From positions 65,665,852 through 65,729,851 of the forward strand of contig CM047815.1 in NCBI GenBank assembly GCA_026214975.1: a stretch of DNA of 64,000 bases. Direction: 5' to 3'. The stretch's first letter is position 1, and each line of letters opens with the position of its first letter. Under the pieces are notes generated by a model, which was not told where the DNA came from, did no database searches, and saw only the letters and a program-made list of their open reading frames with translations. Below are positions 21,220 through 33,900 of the stretch, piece after piece. The position numbers and the translations under genes are program-made. This DNA comes from Gentiana macrophylla. Taxonomy: Eukaryota > Streptophyta > Magnoliopsida > Gentianales > Gentianaceae.

Positions 21220-23152
21220 AGTTTGAAAGTAATTAACGTGGTATTTAATTTAATTACCTATGATTTCTTTGCAGCAACTCAACCTTAGCCTTGAGTTTTG
21301 TGTACTCAAGGGTCCAGTCCCCCTGTACGTGTTTCAATTTCCAAACATGGAGTAATAAATGTGTATGAATTATTAACATATATATATATATATACTCCCT
21401 CCGTTCCGAAATATTTGAATCAGTTGTCAAAAACATGATTATTAAGAATGTGATTTAATGCTATGATTTTAAGGATACAATGACTAACAAACTCCTATGA
21501 TACAATTAATGCAGTTTTCTTTTCAACTTCTTCTCTAGTATTAAATAAGAATAAAGTAGTAAAATTAGCAATAAATGCTACTTTGGAAAATATTCTGACT
21601 CAATTATTTTGAAACAAAATTTTTTAACAACTCCCTCGGTTATTTAGAAACGGACGGAGTATATAGTACAGAAAAGGATGCTATTTTCTCGTCTCTAAAA
21701 GAGCATTTGGTCTCCAAAAGGATGGAGTATATAGTACATAAAAGGATGCCATTTTCTCGTCTGTAAAAGAGCATTTGTTATTTTTGTTCTTATTGATTTG
21801 AATATAAATACATACATATTTGCATTCATGTAATAAACATTAATCTTAGCAAATTAAGTGAAACTGAATTATGTATTTCAATGCAAAATAATATAAGAAT
21901 TACCACTGAATCAGTATTATTTTCAGTGAGTTGCCTCTCAGCGTAAGAATATCTTTCATATCTCTCCAGGATATTCTCCATGCTGTTCATCAAATAAAAG
22001 ATAATTTATCAGTGAAGTTTAAAGTAATTGAATTTATCCCTTCAGAAGAAAAAAAAAAAAAAAAAAAAAAAAAAAAACAAAAAGGAATTTTCATATATAG
22101 CTTAATATGGCTTAAAAGATGTGTTTTTTAATGAAATACTCAAAAAAAAAAAAAATCTTCTTTGCAGATCGATGTTTTTCCCTTTAAAATAAAAAAGCTA
22201 GGTTCCTCTGAACAAAAATAAATATTTTTGTCACTAATATTTTTATTTAAAAATACACGAAATCTGTTACGATGTAAACATCTTATCGAAAATTTTCAAC
22301 ACATACAAAAAGATCTCATATACATGTTCATTAATCATTATTCACCAAAACATGAACCTGCGAAAATGGAGATTGGTGAACTGCAAAATATGTTTTTAAT
22401 TATTGGTTCCATTTTATTATTAGTAAATTTTTTTATGTCCAAATATATATGACTATATACTGAAAATTACACAAAAATGACTACTAACTTTTTCTTTTTC
22501 CTCTTTCTATTTCTGCATCCTAAAAAATCTGAAACCTAAACCATTAAAAAAAAACCATCATTTGCAATCTGAAAATCAATTCTCATATTTCTTACATGAA
22601 TTTGGGAAGAATAAAATTAGCGAACAAAAAATAAAAATAAAAAACACATCAAATACCCTCAAATCCTTATCTGCAAATCTTACCTAAAACTTTTTTTAAT
22701 CCAACAAAAAGTTGCAAGAAAATGGACTCCTGGACACCAATCAAGCTATGAAAACCATTTCTTTTATTATATAAACTTAGCTCTTTTTTTTTTGTTGTTG
22801 TTGTTTTGTTTTCTTTTGGGGAATATGATCGCCCAATTAAATTGTTCATAAAAAAAAAAAAAAAAAAAAAAAAACAGAATTGCCATAGTTGTGAAAATAG
22901 AAAGGGGGTTTTCCTAAAGAAGAAAGAACAAATATTATCAAGTAAAAATTTGGAAAAAAACAAGTACCTAGAATCAGTAGAGTATTCAAAGAGCTTCCCT
23001 TTATTGGAAAAAACAATCAAAGCTACATCTGCATCACACAGAACTGAAATCTCATGAGCTTTTTTTAGCAGTCCAGCTCTCCTCTTTGAGAAAGTCACTT
23101 GTCTGTTTATCTTGTTCTCTATTCTTCTCAGCTCCACTTTTCCTCTCCCCAT
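20004..23152 (-). CDS. AP1: APETALA1/SQUAMOSA-type (euAP1) MADS-box transcription factor, 8 exons
   Basis: A MIKC-type MADS protein that specifies floral meristem and sepal/petal identity in the euAP1 clade. Exons on -: 23152-22968, 21982-21904, 21322-21258, 21109-21010, 20886-20845, 20563-20522, 20349-20222, 20106-20004. The lengths 185, 79, 65, 100, 42 and 42 are the classic pattern of this subfamily. The joined frame is clean: 744 nt, 247 residues. MADS domain 1-61 ([20 protein letters not shown]), I region 62-88 ([18 protein letters not shown]), K domain about 89-171 ([40 protein letters not shown]), C domain 172-247. The last exon has the euAP1 motif ([18 protein letters not shown]). The usual end CHLGCFAA carries a farnesylation box, and here it is replaced, so the CaaX cysteine is absent. 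Symbol by clade only. Confidence 0.93.
20451..20509. repeat. (AT)n microsatellite in intron 6 of the MADS gene
   Basis: About 28 AT units in the intron between exons 6 (ends 20522) and 7 (starts 20349), only 13 bases from the splice donor of exon 6. Length changes here could affect splicing. Confidence 0.9.
21168..21216. repeat. (AT)n microsatellite in intron 3 of the MADS gene
   Basis: About 24 AT units between exons 3 and 4, about 40 bases from the exon 3 donor. Third long AT array in this gene region. Confidence 0.9.
21395..21659. mobile_element. Stowaway-like MITE (265 bp) in intron 2 of the MADS gene
   Basis: The left end is ctccctccgttccgaaat. The right end, on the other strand, is ctccgtccgtttctaaat. 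Both are flanked by TA (21393-21394 and 21660-21661), the Tc1/mariner-type target duplication. A CTCCCTCCGT-like terminus is diagnostic of plant Stowaway elements. No coding capacity. A nearby (TA)n run at 21380 may have been the target. Confidence 0.85.
21664..21779. repeat. Direct tandem duplication, about 68 bp period, intron 2
   Basis: tagtacagaaaaggatgcta at 21664 recurs as tagtacataaaaggatgcca at 21732, each followed by ttttctcgtctnтaaaagagcattt-like sequence differing at one base. It starts right at the Stowaway edge, and the second copy is preceded by a second ggatggagtatata word, so the duplication includes a piece of the MITE end. Confidence 0.8.
21983..22967 (-). other. Intron 1 of the MADS gene
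   Basis: 985 bp between the MADS-domain exon and exon 2. It holds two long A runs on + (22049-22077 and 22848-22874) and a T/G-rich stretch near 22787-22815, all prone to length error. First introns of AP1/FUL genes often hold regulatory sites. I did not find a CArG box I would defend. Small frames inside are not genes. Confidence 0.6.
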
Positions 23153-24084
23153 TTTTCTTTTTCTTTCTTGTTTTTCTAAGAGAGAATCAAAAACTGATCA
23201 GATGCCCTAAAAGGAAAGGAAACCCTCCCTACAGGTACTAACTATTATTTGTTTCACAACAATAATAATAATGGGATTCCTCTTAAAGTAACCCCCAAAC
23301 TAGCTAGAGCTTTTAGAATGATGGCGACGTGCAAGGCGGATCTAGACTAAGGGGAGCTAAGCCCATCCGGGCAAAAGAATATATTACGCTATAAAATCTA
23401 TGTAGTCTAATTTGTTGCATAAAATTAATATTCTTAATCTAGCCCATCCGACGAACTCAGTATAGTTTATTAACTCACCCCAGATGAAAATCCTTGCTTC
23501 GCCCGTGGCAACCTGGTAGCTAGTAGGTCCTTTGACAAACCCTTCCTTATCAGATCAGGTCAGCTGGTTCAATGGTTGGATTGGATCCGCTCGGTTGGAC
23601 TTTGGAATTATGGTGCAGTGATATTTTTTCAAGGTGAAATTTTGGTTAGCTAGCTAGGCTTTCTTTTCTTTTTCTTTTCTCTTCTCTTCTCTTCTCTTCT
23701 TTTCTTTTCTTTTGTCAGTGGGTTTGCTAGCTAGGTCTTTAAAGAGACTTATCATATCCCCAAAAATGACTCAGGCGTACTTGATCATATAAGAATAATT
23801 AGTTGTTTGATGAAAGTATTTAACTAGTTTTTCATTTCTTTACATTATTAGTGTTTATGTGGTACTGTCCTCGAATTTAAATGAAGATTCATTTCAACGT
23901 AGTAGATGTAAGAATCGTATAATAATGAAAATTAACAAAACACTCGTTATCATCACCATCATTCTAACTCTATTATACTACTCGATCACCTTAATCTACC
24001 TCACCACCGCCCTCACTCCTCAAAATTTCATCCTACCTGACGACACCGGAATACTGTCGGGTAATTTAATTTGATCCTTTCGAG
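23153..24084. other. Upstream region of the MADS gene
   Basis: Presumed 5' UTR and promoter on -. Directly upstream of the ATG the gene strand is AG-rich (rc of tctttttctttcttg). A 50-base pyrimidine tract (23660-23713, ttct/cttct units) lies about 510 bp upstream and would read as a GA tract in gene orientation. A small frame at 23859-24074 shows no recognisable protein. No TATA box assigned. Confidence 0.45.
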
Positions 24085-24700
24085 AGAATTCCAACTACTG
24101 ACACTAGAGATTTTGTTGATGATTTATGATTGCGTCATAGAGATTGTCTACGTACCCAAGGTATATGAGATCAAGTCAATAACGTAGTTTTTATTGTGTG
24201 GTTGAGGATCCTTTTATAGTCCTCCCACGTGAGGGAGTTAATGTAGAGATCATTGATCTGTAGGGCATGTGATTGAGGGTCAGCGTGATGTCAATCGTGG
24301 GACAGTCATGGCTTAATTAGACATAGATCATGCAATGTAACTAATCATGGATTTTGGCAGTTATGGGGATCAATCGTGGGATCATGTCCATTAATGCGAT
24401 GTAACCGTCTTTGGAGGTTTGAAGCGACATGTTCTACTCGAGAGCAATTTGGATGGTTTGGTCGGCTTATTGTTGTTGAAAGCCCCCCCCCTCCTCTCAA
24501 AAACCGAGCTAGGTTTTAGATCACGGGTTAGGTCTGATGTTAGAGTTTTTTGGCCTGAACTGATAGGCTAAAACTCAACCGTTTTTATTTGATTGACGTC
24601 TGACAACCAAATTTTCTAAATTCAAACGCCATGCGCTTATCTCAATTCGTTAATTATTTTAATGAAAGAGGATTTTCACAGCTTGTTTTCTCAGTTTGGG
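24085..24700 (-). repeat. Tat-like LTR remnant
   Basis: The stretch 24095-24230 repeats the architecture of the LTR at 12912-13406: gtctacgtaccc matches cctacgtatcc, then atcaagtc, then cgtagtt, then a tata-like cttttatag near 24210. It is diverged, with no clear ends and no internal region. Orientation - by comparison. The rest to 25234 shows nothing I recognise. Confidence 0.4.
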
Positions 24701-25234
24701 CTAGAACGGAATTCGGCGGTTTTTATCACCCAATGAAGATTTTATGTCCTTATCGTTAGCCTTTACCTATAAAAATATGGTGACCACCTCATTTGAAATT
24801 TCACCGTCTCCAAACTTTAGAGTCTTGTGTTGAGAGAATCATGTGTCTTCTTCATCGTAGCATCTCTACTTCCTTGATCTTCAAAACAAGCAAGTCTATA
24901 TGTCTTACTATTGTTCAATCTCATTCTCAATCATGTCTTTAGCTAGGAAAACTATGTCACGTGATCCCTTAGTAAGGGTGTTTCAGAAGCCGCATAATTA
25001 TTGGCTCGAGACTATCATATTCCACAAACTACAAAGGATTGTGATGAATCCTCTTCAATTGATACGTCGGTGTTAGCTTGGAGTTTATTGTGAGCAGGTA
25101 GCCGTTGGCCTTTGGTTTCCGGTGATTTCTGACATTTTTCACATCTCAATTCATTACAACCCGAGCCTCCATCATTTAGCCCCTAATGGAGTTAGTATAC
25201 TCATTGGCTTTGCTCTTTATCGTAGATTAGTAGG

Positions 25235-26948
25235 TGTTCCATTTTTTTAGGTCCCCACATATTAGAAGTTTTGATGATACCAAAGGTAGTTGGTTTAGTA
25301 GCCGAGTATAAGTTTGCTTAGTAGTCTGGAATGTGAATTGTATAAGATTGGTCAGACTTGGTTTGTAATTGTTCTTAAGATAAGTTTGTCTAGGTTAGAA
25401 AAGACTCGAAGACAAAGAAGACCAGACTCTTATCCAAGAAGGGATGACAAACACATCAAACAGACTAGAGATCAAGCAGATAAATTTTCAGACGAGAAAG
25501 AGCAAACGGATGAGACTTCGAGAAGGCACAAAACAGACCGGATAGAGCAAATGGAAAACAAATGAACTAGCAACAAAACAAACCACAATGTTATGCTAAA
25601 GTGACAAAGTGACAAGAGAAGTGATAAATTAAAGGGTGTGTAGCCAACCATAAGATCAACATGACATCTACGGCTACAAAATCATACAATTGGAAGGGAT
25701 AGTTTTTAACGCTAAATACAACTACCTCCGTCCCATATTTTAAGTAATTTTAGGTGTTTTCACACAGATTAAGAAAGTGGTTGAATATCATAAATTTGAA
25801 GGTTAAATGTCTAAAATGACCATTGAGTATTTAATGCGGTAGTTGATAAATAATGAAAAGTTGTTAGATTGATAATAAATTAGGGGTAAGAAGGAGAAAT
25901 GAGTAATAAATGTTGCATTGGTAATTTAGAATGACTTATATTGTAGGACAAATCTAAAGAGGTAGAATGACTTATAATATTGGACGGAGGTAGTACTTCC
26001 TAGAAGCTGACAAGCTACGACTACTCAGTACCAAGTACGTCAACCAAACGGCAAAAGCTGAAAGAATTTTGAATTAATGCTAGATGGCATTAAATGAGGA
26101 CGTACCACTCATTTTCCAACGTTTGATCTACTACTTGGAAAGTATAAATACAAGAACAAAGGAGATAAAAAACAAGGGATCAACACGGTGAAATATTGCA
26201 AGAACAAGATCATAATCTTCAAGCTTACCACTCTGCATCAAGAAAATCAAGAAGATCTTAAAAAGCACTACAAATAAACATCTAGTGATTTACTTGATAA
26301 AAGAGCTGCAAATCAAACTTCAAAGATACACCCAACAAAGCTCTTATTTTGTATCATTGTGATACAACACCGTCATTATTCAGCAATAAATCTCCAAGGG
26401 ATCTGAACCTATTGAAGCATCATAAAAGGTGTGAAGTAACAGAGGAACGGACGAGTCGTTGAAGAAGGAGAATTATTCAGACGATCTGCATGCAAATAGA
26501 CCAGTGAAGCAGTTGGAGGCTGTCAAGGATTGTCTATTTAGAGTGTGAAGCATTTGCAAGGTGTCAAGGACACTTGCCTATTGTATTAGCGTAGAGTACA
26601 ATAGTGATACCTCATAAGTCACAGGAGAAGCGGTCATGTAGGAGGATATGCCACTCCGAACATCGACAAAAACTCTCTGACTCATTTACTTTTAGCAATT
26701 TACTTTAAGTATTAGCATAATCCGCTGCACACTACACATCACTGAAAACCAAGCCAAGGCTTATTTTTAAACATAACATTATTCCGCTGCACTCACTCTG
26801 TGAATCAAACCAGCATAGTAAAACGGACGGGTAATTCACTAGTTTGTTTTATCCCTCAAGTTTGATTCCTCAATAAGAAACTACCAAAATCGAAGAGAGT
26901 TCATTCACCCCCCCTGAACTCTCACAAGCCTTGTATTGCGGACCAACA
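25235..26948 (+). repeat. 5' LTR of a Ty1/copia element
   Basis: The right end is secure: ...ccaaca at 26948 followed two bases later by a tRNA-Met PBS. The left end is uncertain. A tgttcc at 25235 precedes the ttttgatgatacc block near 25270 that also opens the LTR of element C (ttttgatgatgag on its own strand). Length would be about 1.7 kb, like the C LTR. It contains a later Stowaway MITE (25725-25990). A K/R/E-rich frame at 25314-25565 within the LTR has no recognisable match. Confidence 0.6.
25725..25990. mobile_element. Stowaway-like MITE (266 bp)
   Basis: The left end cctccgtcccatattttaag and the right end, on the other strand, cctccgtccaatattataag form a long inverted repeat. TA target duplications lie at 25723-25724 and 25991-25992. 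It is nested in the copia LTR, so it is younger than that insertion. It is nearly the same length as the MITE in the MADS gene but not closely similar inside. Confidence 0.9.
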
Positions 26949-26950
26949 AG

Positions 26951-26962
26951 TGGTATCAGAGC
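26951..26962 (+). promoter_or_regulatory. Primer-binding site (initiator tRNA-Met)
   Basis: tggtatcagagc, the exact plant copia PBS complementary to initiator tRNA-Met, two bases after the LTR end. It fixes the element as + and the LTR on its left as the 5' LTR. Confidence 0.9.
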
Positions 26963-27118
26963 ATGTCTCTTAAAACCAGACGCATTCTTGATCTGTGTGT
27001 TGGAGTGATCCATTGCTTGTGTTTTCAAATTGGTGCATAATATCATTATTTCGCATGGAGTCAAATAGTACAATTGTTAGAGTACCTACCTTCTCTATTT
27101 CAAATTTTGATTAATGGA

Positions 27119-28417
27119 AAATGAGTATGCAGACGTACTTAGCTTCAATCCATGAGGATATAGTCAATGTAATAGAAGATGGTCCAACTACCATCACGTA
27201 TCCTAATACAGATACAGCCACAAATACACTTGAACTATACGTAAGAAAGCCAAAGCATGAGTGGACACCTGAAGACAAAAAGATAAAAAATCTGGACAAT
27301 GTTGCTAAAGACACAATAATAAAAACTTTCGATAGCATCATGTTCTTGAAGATCATAGGGTGAAAAACTGTTAAGGAAGTCTGGAAAACTCTGATAAACT
27401 ACTGCGAAGGAACTGAAACTGTCAAAGTGAACAAACTATCAGCTGTTATTCAAAATTTTGAGTCATTTCAAATGAAATATGGAGAAACTGTGGAAAAGAT
27501 GGAAGCTCATTTTCATGAATTCTGAATGAGCTACAAAATGCTAAATCGAAAAGACACTCAGAAGGAAATTTGCATGAAGATTCTAAAATCCTTTCCAGAA
27601 TCATGGGACATAATGACAACTGTGTTAGCTGCAAAAAAAGATCTCACAAAGCAAGACACAGTGGAACGCTTTTCTGATTTGAAGGCCTATGAGTTTGAGT
27701 TTAACAACAAAGCTAAGAAGAATGTTCAGGAAATACCAGCTCTTATTGCTCCTACCGTTGAAACCCCCAAACCTGTTGTTGAAATTTTGAAGCAAAGTCA
27801 AATTGATCAACTACAAGATTAGATGGGTTTGATAATGAGGCATGTCAAATGTTTATCGCATTCAACCAGAAAATATCAACAACTAAATCAAAACAGATGC
27901 GATGACGGATACAGAAGAAGAGATGATGACAGACGAGATGATCACAGAGATGATAGAAGAGACAACATGGATGATCAGAAGAGGACTGATCATCAAACGA
28001 GAAAGAAACAAGAAGAGTTGTTATGCTATAATTGCAACAAACCATGGTACTTCAAAGCTGACTATCCAGAACCTTTAGTCAAATGAATAAGAGATGAAGA
28101 TAGACGTGATACATCAGACGACTAGGGTAGAAACAGGCGAGCTTACAAAGCAGACGATAGTTCATCACATGAAAGCTTGGTGATTACCCTTATCAGACTC
28201 TGATGACAATGCATTCATGGCTATAGAGGATGATAATGAGGTAATATCACTATTCTCAGATTCAGCATCCTCATCTGGTTTATGTTCGAAAGCATCAATT
28301 CCAAATTTTGAGACTATTGATATTCAAGGATTTCTTAAAGATCTAAACATAGAATTTGAAGAAATTCAAGTTAATTGTGATCTCATAAAGAAAGAAAATG
28401 AGTTTCTTATTTCTTAA
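27119..28417 (+). pseudogene. Ty1/copia gag (UBN2-type) remnant
   Basis: Fragments at 27121-27363, 27526-27822 and 27823-28086 give DGPTTITYPNTD, KKIKNLDNVAKDTI, FDSIMFLKI, KEVWKTLINYCEGTETVK and SFPESWDIMTTVLAAKKDL. This is the same Gag type as in element C (DGPLEI..., ELWDKIHLICEGTDAIKK). The zinc knuckle at about 28023-28060 (CYNCNKPWYFKADY) has lost the histidine and the last cysteine. A stop after 27360, one near 27523 and one at 27820 break it. The element stops at about 28440; no pol follows. A short direct repeat (ttcttaaagatctaaacata at 28331 and 28411) marks the break point. Confidence 0.8.
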
Positions 28418-29091
28418 AGATCTAAACATAGAATGAGTTTCATAAAGAAAGAAAATTGTACTTAATTATGTCACATCACAGTTAATTACATCTTGTCATA
28501 CTTAGCCTAATCGTCATTAGTAATCCGCCTATAAATAGGGGCACCTTGTAATGTTGAAATAGTGTCCTAAACCCAATCGGGTTGGACCGGATCCGACCGG
28601 GTCGGATCATTTCTACTATTTCTTTATATTTATACATACAATATATGGCTTTCTGTTATTATATATTTGTCGTTTAACGGACCAATTACGATATTGTTAT
28701 ATGATGACGTCCCTAGTATCAAACTGTGAAAGAGAAATCATTATAGGGATTATGGTTGATGAGATTGTTGAAATAGTGTCCTAAACCCAATCGGGTTGGA
28801 CCGGATCCGACCGGGTCGGATCATTTCTACTATTTCTTTATGTTTATGCATATATTAAATGGCTTTTATGTTGTCATATATATGTTCTTTTAGTGAACCA
28901 ATTATGAATTGTTATATGATAACGTCCTTAGTATTAAACTGTGATAGAGATTCCATGATAGGCGATTATGGTTGATGAGATCTCTAATCACTTTAGTAAG
29001 TTTAATACTTAAATGTCTCTAGGCTGATGTACTATTAAACAGGGCATTGATAGTATAAACAAGCTAGCACGTATTAGATGTCTTCTGTCTT

Positions 29092-30790
29092 TGTTGGTCC
29101 CTTGAAAAGGCTTTGGTTAAGTTTAGGGGGGGTGAATAAACTTAACACTTAAAACTTTTGGAGTTAACAAATTCAAACTTCAAATCTCACGATACTTGAT
29201 GAGTCTGCTTGATACCTCGATAACTTTCTTGATAAAACGAGTCTACTGACAGTTGAGTTTGCTGAATTTGTGCAGCGGAATTATATCAAAATTAAGCCTT
29301 AATACTTGTTGTTAAATATGATACTAAGTATTAGATACTCAAGAGTGCAAGTGTGTGATTTCGGTTGCTAGATTCAGTGAGGTTGATGTGTAAAATAAAC
29401 TAAGTGCGTAATGTAAATGCTTTGAAAGTAAGTAGCGAGATTTTATAGTGGTTCCAGTGGTGTAATCCTGTCGCTACCCACTCTTCTCCCGTGATGTTGG
29501 AGGAAATTCACTAGAGATCTTTGATGTAGCTTTTACAAAGATTCCTAAGGTTGCTTGTCCTTCACCAATAACTATGGCTTCACAAATCTGGCCTCGAACA
29601 GTAGGATTGCCGCTCTGAGTCTTCCACTTTGGTCCTTGAAGGGTAGGATTGCCTCTTCACCACTTCTCCACCACAAACAACAGTCTTTCACACAACCGTG
29701 CTTCACTTTGTCTTCAAGAGGTTCTTTATAAAATAAAGATTGAATCAAATAAATGATTCGATTGCAAAGCAGCTTGATTAGGATGATATAATCGGCTTTT
29801 GCGTGCTTCAAGTGTGTATGCTTGATGTAGCTTGAATGCGAATACACTTGAAGAATTTCTCGATCGATAGCTTTAAGTTCAAGAAGTTTAGCAGGGTATT
29901 TTTCAGTTCAGTAATATCTCTTCAAAGTTTATTAGTTTTCATCATCTTGTTTCTGAGTTGAAAGTCCTCTATTTATAGGCAAGAATACATGTGACTTGTA
30001 TTTGAAATTCAAATGTAACCGTTCCTTGTTTTTGTCCCATCCGATTTGCATTCATCACACTATTCATAGGATCGACAATCGCCGAATTCCGCTTTGACAA
30101 TCAATGGCATCCACCTTTGACTTATAACCATTGGATAAGGATCTCAATCATCCCAACGTTCTTTTAATCTCACCTTTGATTTCTTTGATAAGTCGAGGTA
30201 GTTGGTCGTCCTTATCCATGTAATCTTCCAATATAATCTTGAATTAACCGAGGTATATTATCAGCAGATTCATCAGTCTGCTGAGATACCTATCGATCTA
30301 TTTGAATCGCAATTTGTTTGTGTATAAAATACAATACAAATGACTTCTTTTATCTAACTTTTATTTGTGAAGTTAGATTACACCTTTAATTATAACCAAG
30401 TTCCAAACATCATCCAACTTGTGGAACTTAGACCTTCAACACAAGGTATATGTAATCGCTTTAGGTCATCACAGACTTGCCTAAATTCTCGATTCCATAT
30501 CCTTGACTTAAATTACTAAGTTTGATCCCTTAGCCTTCAGAATCGAGTTTGAACCTCACCTTTCGCCTCTTGAGGAGTTCCAGACTAGTCTCTCGACCTA
30601 TCTACCCTCTTGATATGGATCGGTCTGGCGATGAATCAAGAGTAGCCTTTACAAAGATGCTTGTTTGATCAAACCTATTCATAAATCAAACTCTAATAAA
30701 CCTATACATTTGATCTAGACATCTTTTTGCCTTTGCACTATAACAATTTAGTCCGGCACTCATCATGAAAACATAGAAATAAGTCCAACA
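29092..30790 (-). repeat. 3' LTR of element C (1699 bp)
   Basis: Mate of 38162-39860, of the same length. Long identical blocks are broken by short scrambled clusters rather than scattered substitutions. Begins and ends TGTTGG/CCAACA. Confidence 0.92.
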
Positions 30791-30803
30791 ATTTCCCCTT
30801 TTT
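30791..30803 (-). promoter_or_regulatory. Polypurine tract of element C
   Basis: On - the sequence aaaaaggggaaat lies directly before the LTR start (TGTTGG... on that strand). It confirms that C is on -. Confidence 0.8.
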
Positions 30804-30929
30804 GGTGATGATGCCACTACCTCACCTAACAAAGAAAGCAAAAGATAAAAACAAAAACAGAACAAATATAGTCATCTTTCATTATAAACATTTGTTCAAA
30901 GGTATTACTGATCTAGAATCAAGAAAAAC

Positions 30930-33900
30930 ATAATGCGCTTAAAGTATCTTTGATCTCTCATCTTCTTTCTCTTTCTTGTCCGGCCTTCTCCATTGTTCTT
31001 GATAGGCCCCGATTTCTTCAATCATATCCTCATCCATTCATTTTCAATCGATTGTAAAATCAATGTAGGGATTGACCTCTTTCCACCATTTCCATGCTTC
31101 AGCAGAGAAGATTAATTTGATTCATTCGAATCCAAACTTCATGTAAAGTTCCTTGAATTCATCAAGTGAGTCCTTTGCTTTTGTGATAGGCAAGTTCCTA
31201 TCACCTCTCCACCACTTCTTCCACCTCTTCCACCTCAAGAAGTTGCCCTTAAGGCTTTGACTCTTGCTTCCCAAAATTTCAATCCCAAGAAAGAGTTTAG
31301 ACCTTCATGATATCCCTTGTCATGATAAGGTTTCCCCACTATAGTATTCTTTCTTGTATTGTTTGAGGAGATCATCAATGTTGAACTCTGCCGCCAGTGC
31401 AAAGTTGTCTCAGTAGCATTAGTCTCATCCTCCCATCTTTTCTTTGCAAAGAGTCTTGCAGCCTCTTTTCTTCTTTCTTTGCTTGGCCCTCTTCCCCCTT
31501 AGTGACATCATCAACAAACCGGGACATTAGGCCATGAACACTCTCGTGTGAGATAACCAGATTATTCGATTGCCTTCCATAATTTCGCTTCTTGTGTCAA
31601 CTGCAGTAATCCTGGATTGCAAAGTTTCTTCCAGTAGATTGATCCTCTCAAGAAACTTTAGGATCCAATCCAAAGAGTTGAGATGTTCCAGCCAAATTCA
31701 AGCAGCTTAGGTGTTTCAAAGCAAGCTTGTCAAGTTTCGATGAATGGATATAAGTTGGTCTTTCGAAAACTTCTCTTTGTTGTGTTTCCAACCTTGATTC
31801 CCTCACATCTAGTATCGATCATTCACAACATTTTGGGTAGATGTGAAGTTTGAAGCAATTGTCTTAGTAGATTGTCTGCTTTCATTCACCATTTTCATCG
31901 CTTCTTCAAATCTCTCTTCCTGTCTATCCAGTTGAGTTCTTAATCATTGCATATCATGCCTCACGATCCTTAACTCATTCAAAACTTCTACTGGTATCTC
32001 ACCAGTCATTCTTCCACCAAGAGCCTCATCACAGAGGCTCCTCAACATTGTATTGTGGCCTCGATTGCTCACAACCAATGCCCAACTCCTATCCAATCCA
32101 AAGAGGATTAGGTCCTTGATATTCTTCCAAGATAGGATCAAGGGTCGGTTCTTCAAAAATAGGAACAAATGCCTGTGGGGATCAACATCAACATTTTCTT
32201 CTTCGCATTTGGAACTCCTCATCACTAAAGTCATAGTCCAAAGAAATTGCTCATCCATATTAACAAAATCTGTGACCATCTTTCCTTCAAAGGTCTTGTC
32301 TCAGGTAGGCTCCACTACAAAGCCTCTCTTTCAAAGAACATGGGTATCCTCCATACCCAAAGTAGGTTCCAACCTTTGTCCAGTCTTTGTTTGAGACTTA
32401 GCGACTGTACCTCTGTTCCAACTCAGTGTCCAGTCTTTGTTTGTAACTCAAAGAACTGCACTCCTCTCTTCACTCTATGTGGATTGAATATAGCCTCATT
32501 ATCCACTTGAAATCCTTCAGCATGACCAATTTTGTTTAGGATAAAGGCAATTTTAGTAAGAATGCCCTCAAAGTCAAATCCATCTTGATATTCAATAGAT
32601 TCTTCTGAGCTGGCACTAGGTTCACTATGATCAGTAACCTTCTCTCCATCCACATCCTTACTCTGTTCAGCTTCAGTTTGTGCAGTAGGCTCTACAACAT
32701 GGAATGTAACAGATTCATCAGCTAGCCTACAAGCACTTAGATGAACTCCTTCATTGATCAATGCCTCCAGATCATCCATGGTGAGATCCTGTAGATCCTC
32801 ATCCATCTCTCCAGTCTGCTGGCCCTCAGCAGACTTACCAGTCTCAGTGGGTTCAGCTTCCATGCCATCAATGGCTCCTTGACCAGCAGCTTCACTTGTT
32901 GTTTCTTTAGCCACTCCACTGGTCTCCCTAGGAAACATGGGGGAATCATCATCAGAGTCTGATGAATCACTGTCTGGTGTGTACTTTGGATCTCTGAACA
33001 TGATTCCTCCACTTTTCTTTCCTTCATCCAAAAGATCCATCAGCCTGGATTGCAGCATGCTAGTGTCTAACAAATCCAACAGGTTGTCCACACCCAGCTG
33101 CTCAAATGCCCATTCTTCAAATCTACTCATCGGATCAGCAGTTGGTTTCTGTTTCTTGTAGAATCCAAACTTCCACTGAAAATAGTTTTGCACCTTTTTG
33201 AAGTTGGGATCTACCTTGTCCTTCTTAGATGCCTTCTCATATGGCATAGATGGCTTTCTAGTGGCAGGTTCAGTAGCTTGCTGACCTCCAAAAGCTCCCA
33301 CAAGTAAATTCATTGTTTCTTCAACAGATGCTTCAAAGTCAGTAGGTTGCTGAGGTGGTATATTTGTACCTACTACTTCCATCTGTACAATACTTGGTTC
33401 CCCCTGACTTACATGCTCATCAAATAGGTCGCAGCAGACCGCTTCTTCCCGAGTTCTTGCAACAATTGCGGTCTTCAACCAATTCTTCAATTACCACAGC
33501 AAGTTCAGGTTCAGTGGTTTGCTGTGGGTCTTCAGTAGATACTACACCAGACTCAGGGTCGATGAGCTGCTTGTATACCTCCAACAGATTGCTCAACAAC
33601 AACTCAGTGCGGCTTGATGACTTAACAACCTCTTCAGTGAGGAGTCGATGAATTTCCACGAGCTTGATGATAGTCAAGGGCTCACCAATAGCCTCCTCTT
33701 CTTCCTATTCTACTGATGCTTCTTCTTGGACTCTTTGAGCCTCCAAGTTTTTCAATTCTTTCCCCTTTCCATGTTTCTTTTTGTGGATAATTTCTTTTCT
33801 TCTCTTGGAAAGTGGTTCATCATCTTCGATTCTAGTAGACTTCCTCTTTCTACTAGCTTCCTTCCGTTGTTCCTCGAAATCTCAACAATGATTCTTCTTG

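Noticed and set aside
23859..24074. 71-codon frame with a hydrophobic stretch
   Set aside because: Looks like a membrane segment, but has no supporting context, splice partners or family resemblance.
25314..25565. 83-codon charged frame
   Set aside because: Lies inside a copia LTR, with biased K/R/E/D composition and no recognisable domain.
32423..33490. Independent host gene encoding an acidic 355-residue protein
   Set aside because: It lies between the two LTRs of element C and continues the extra ORF of that element in the same direction.
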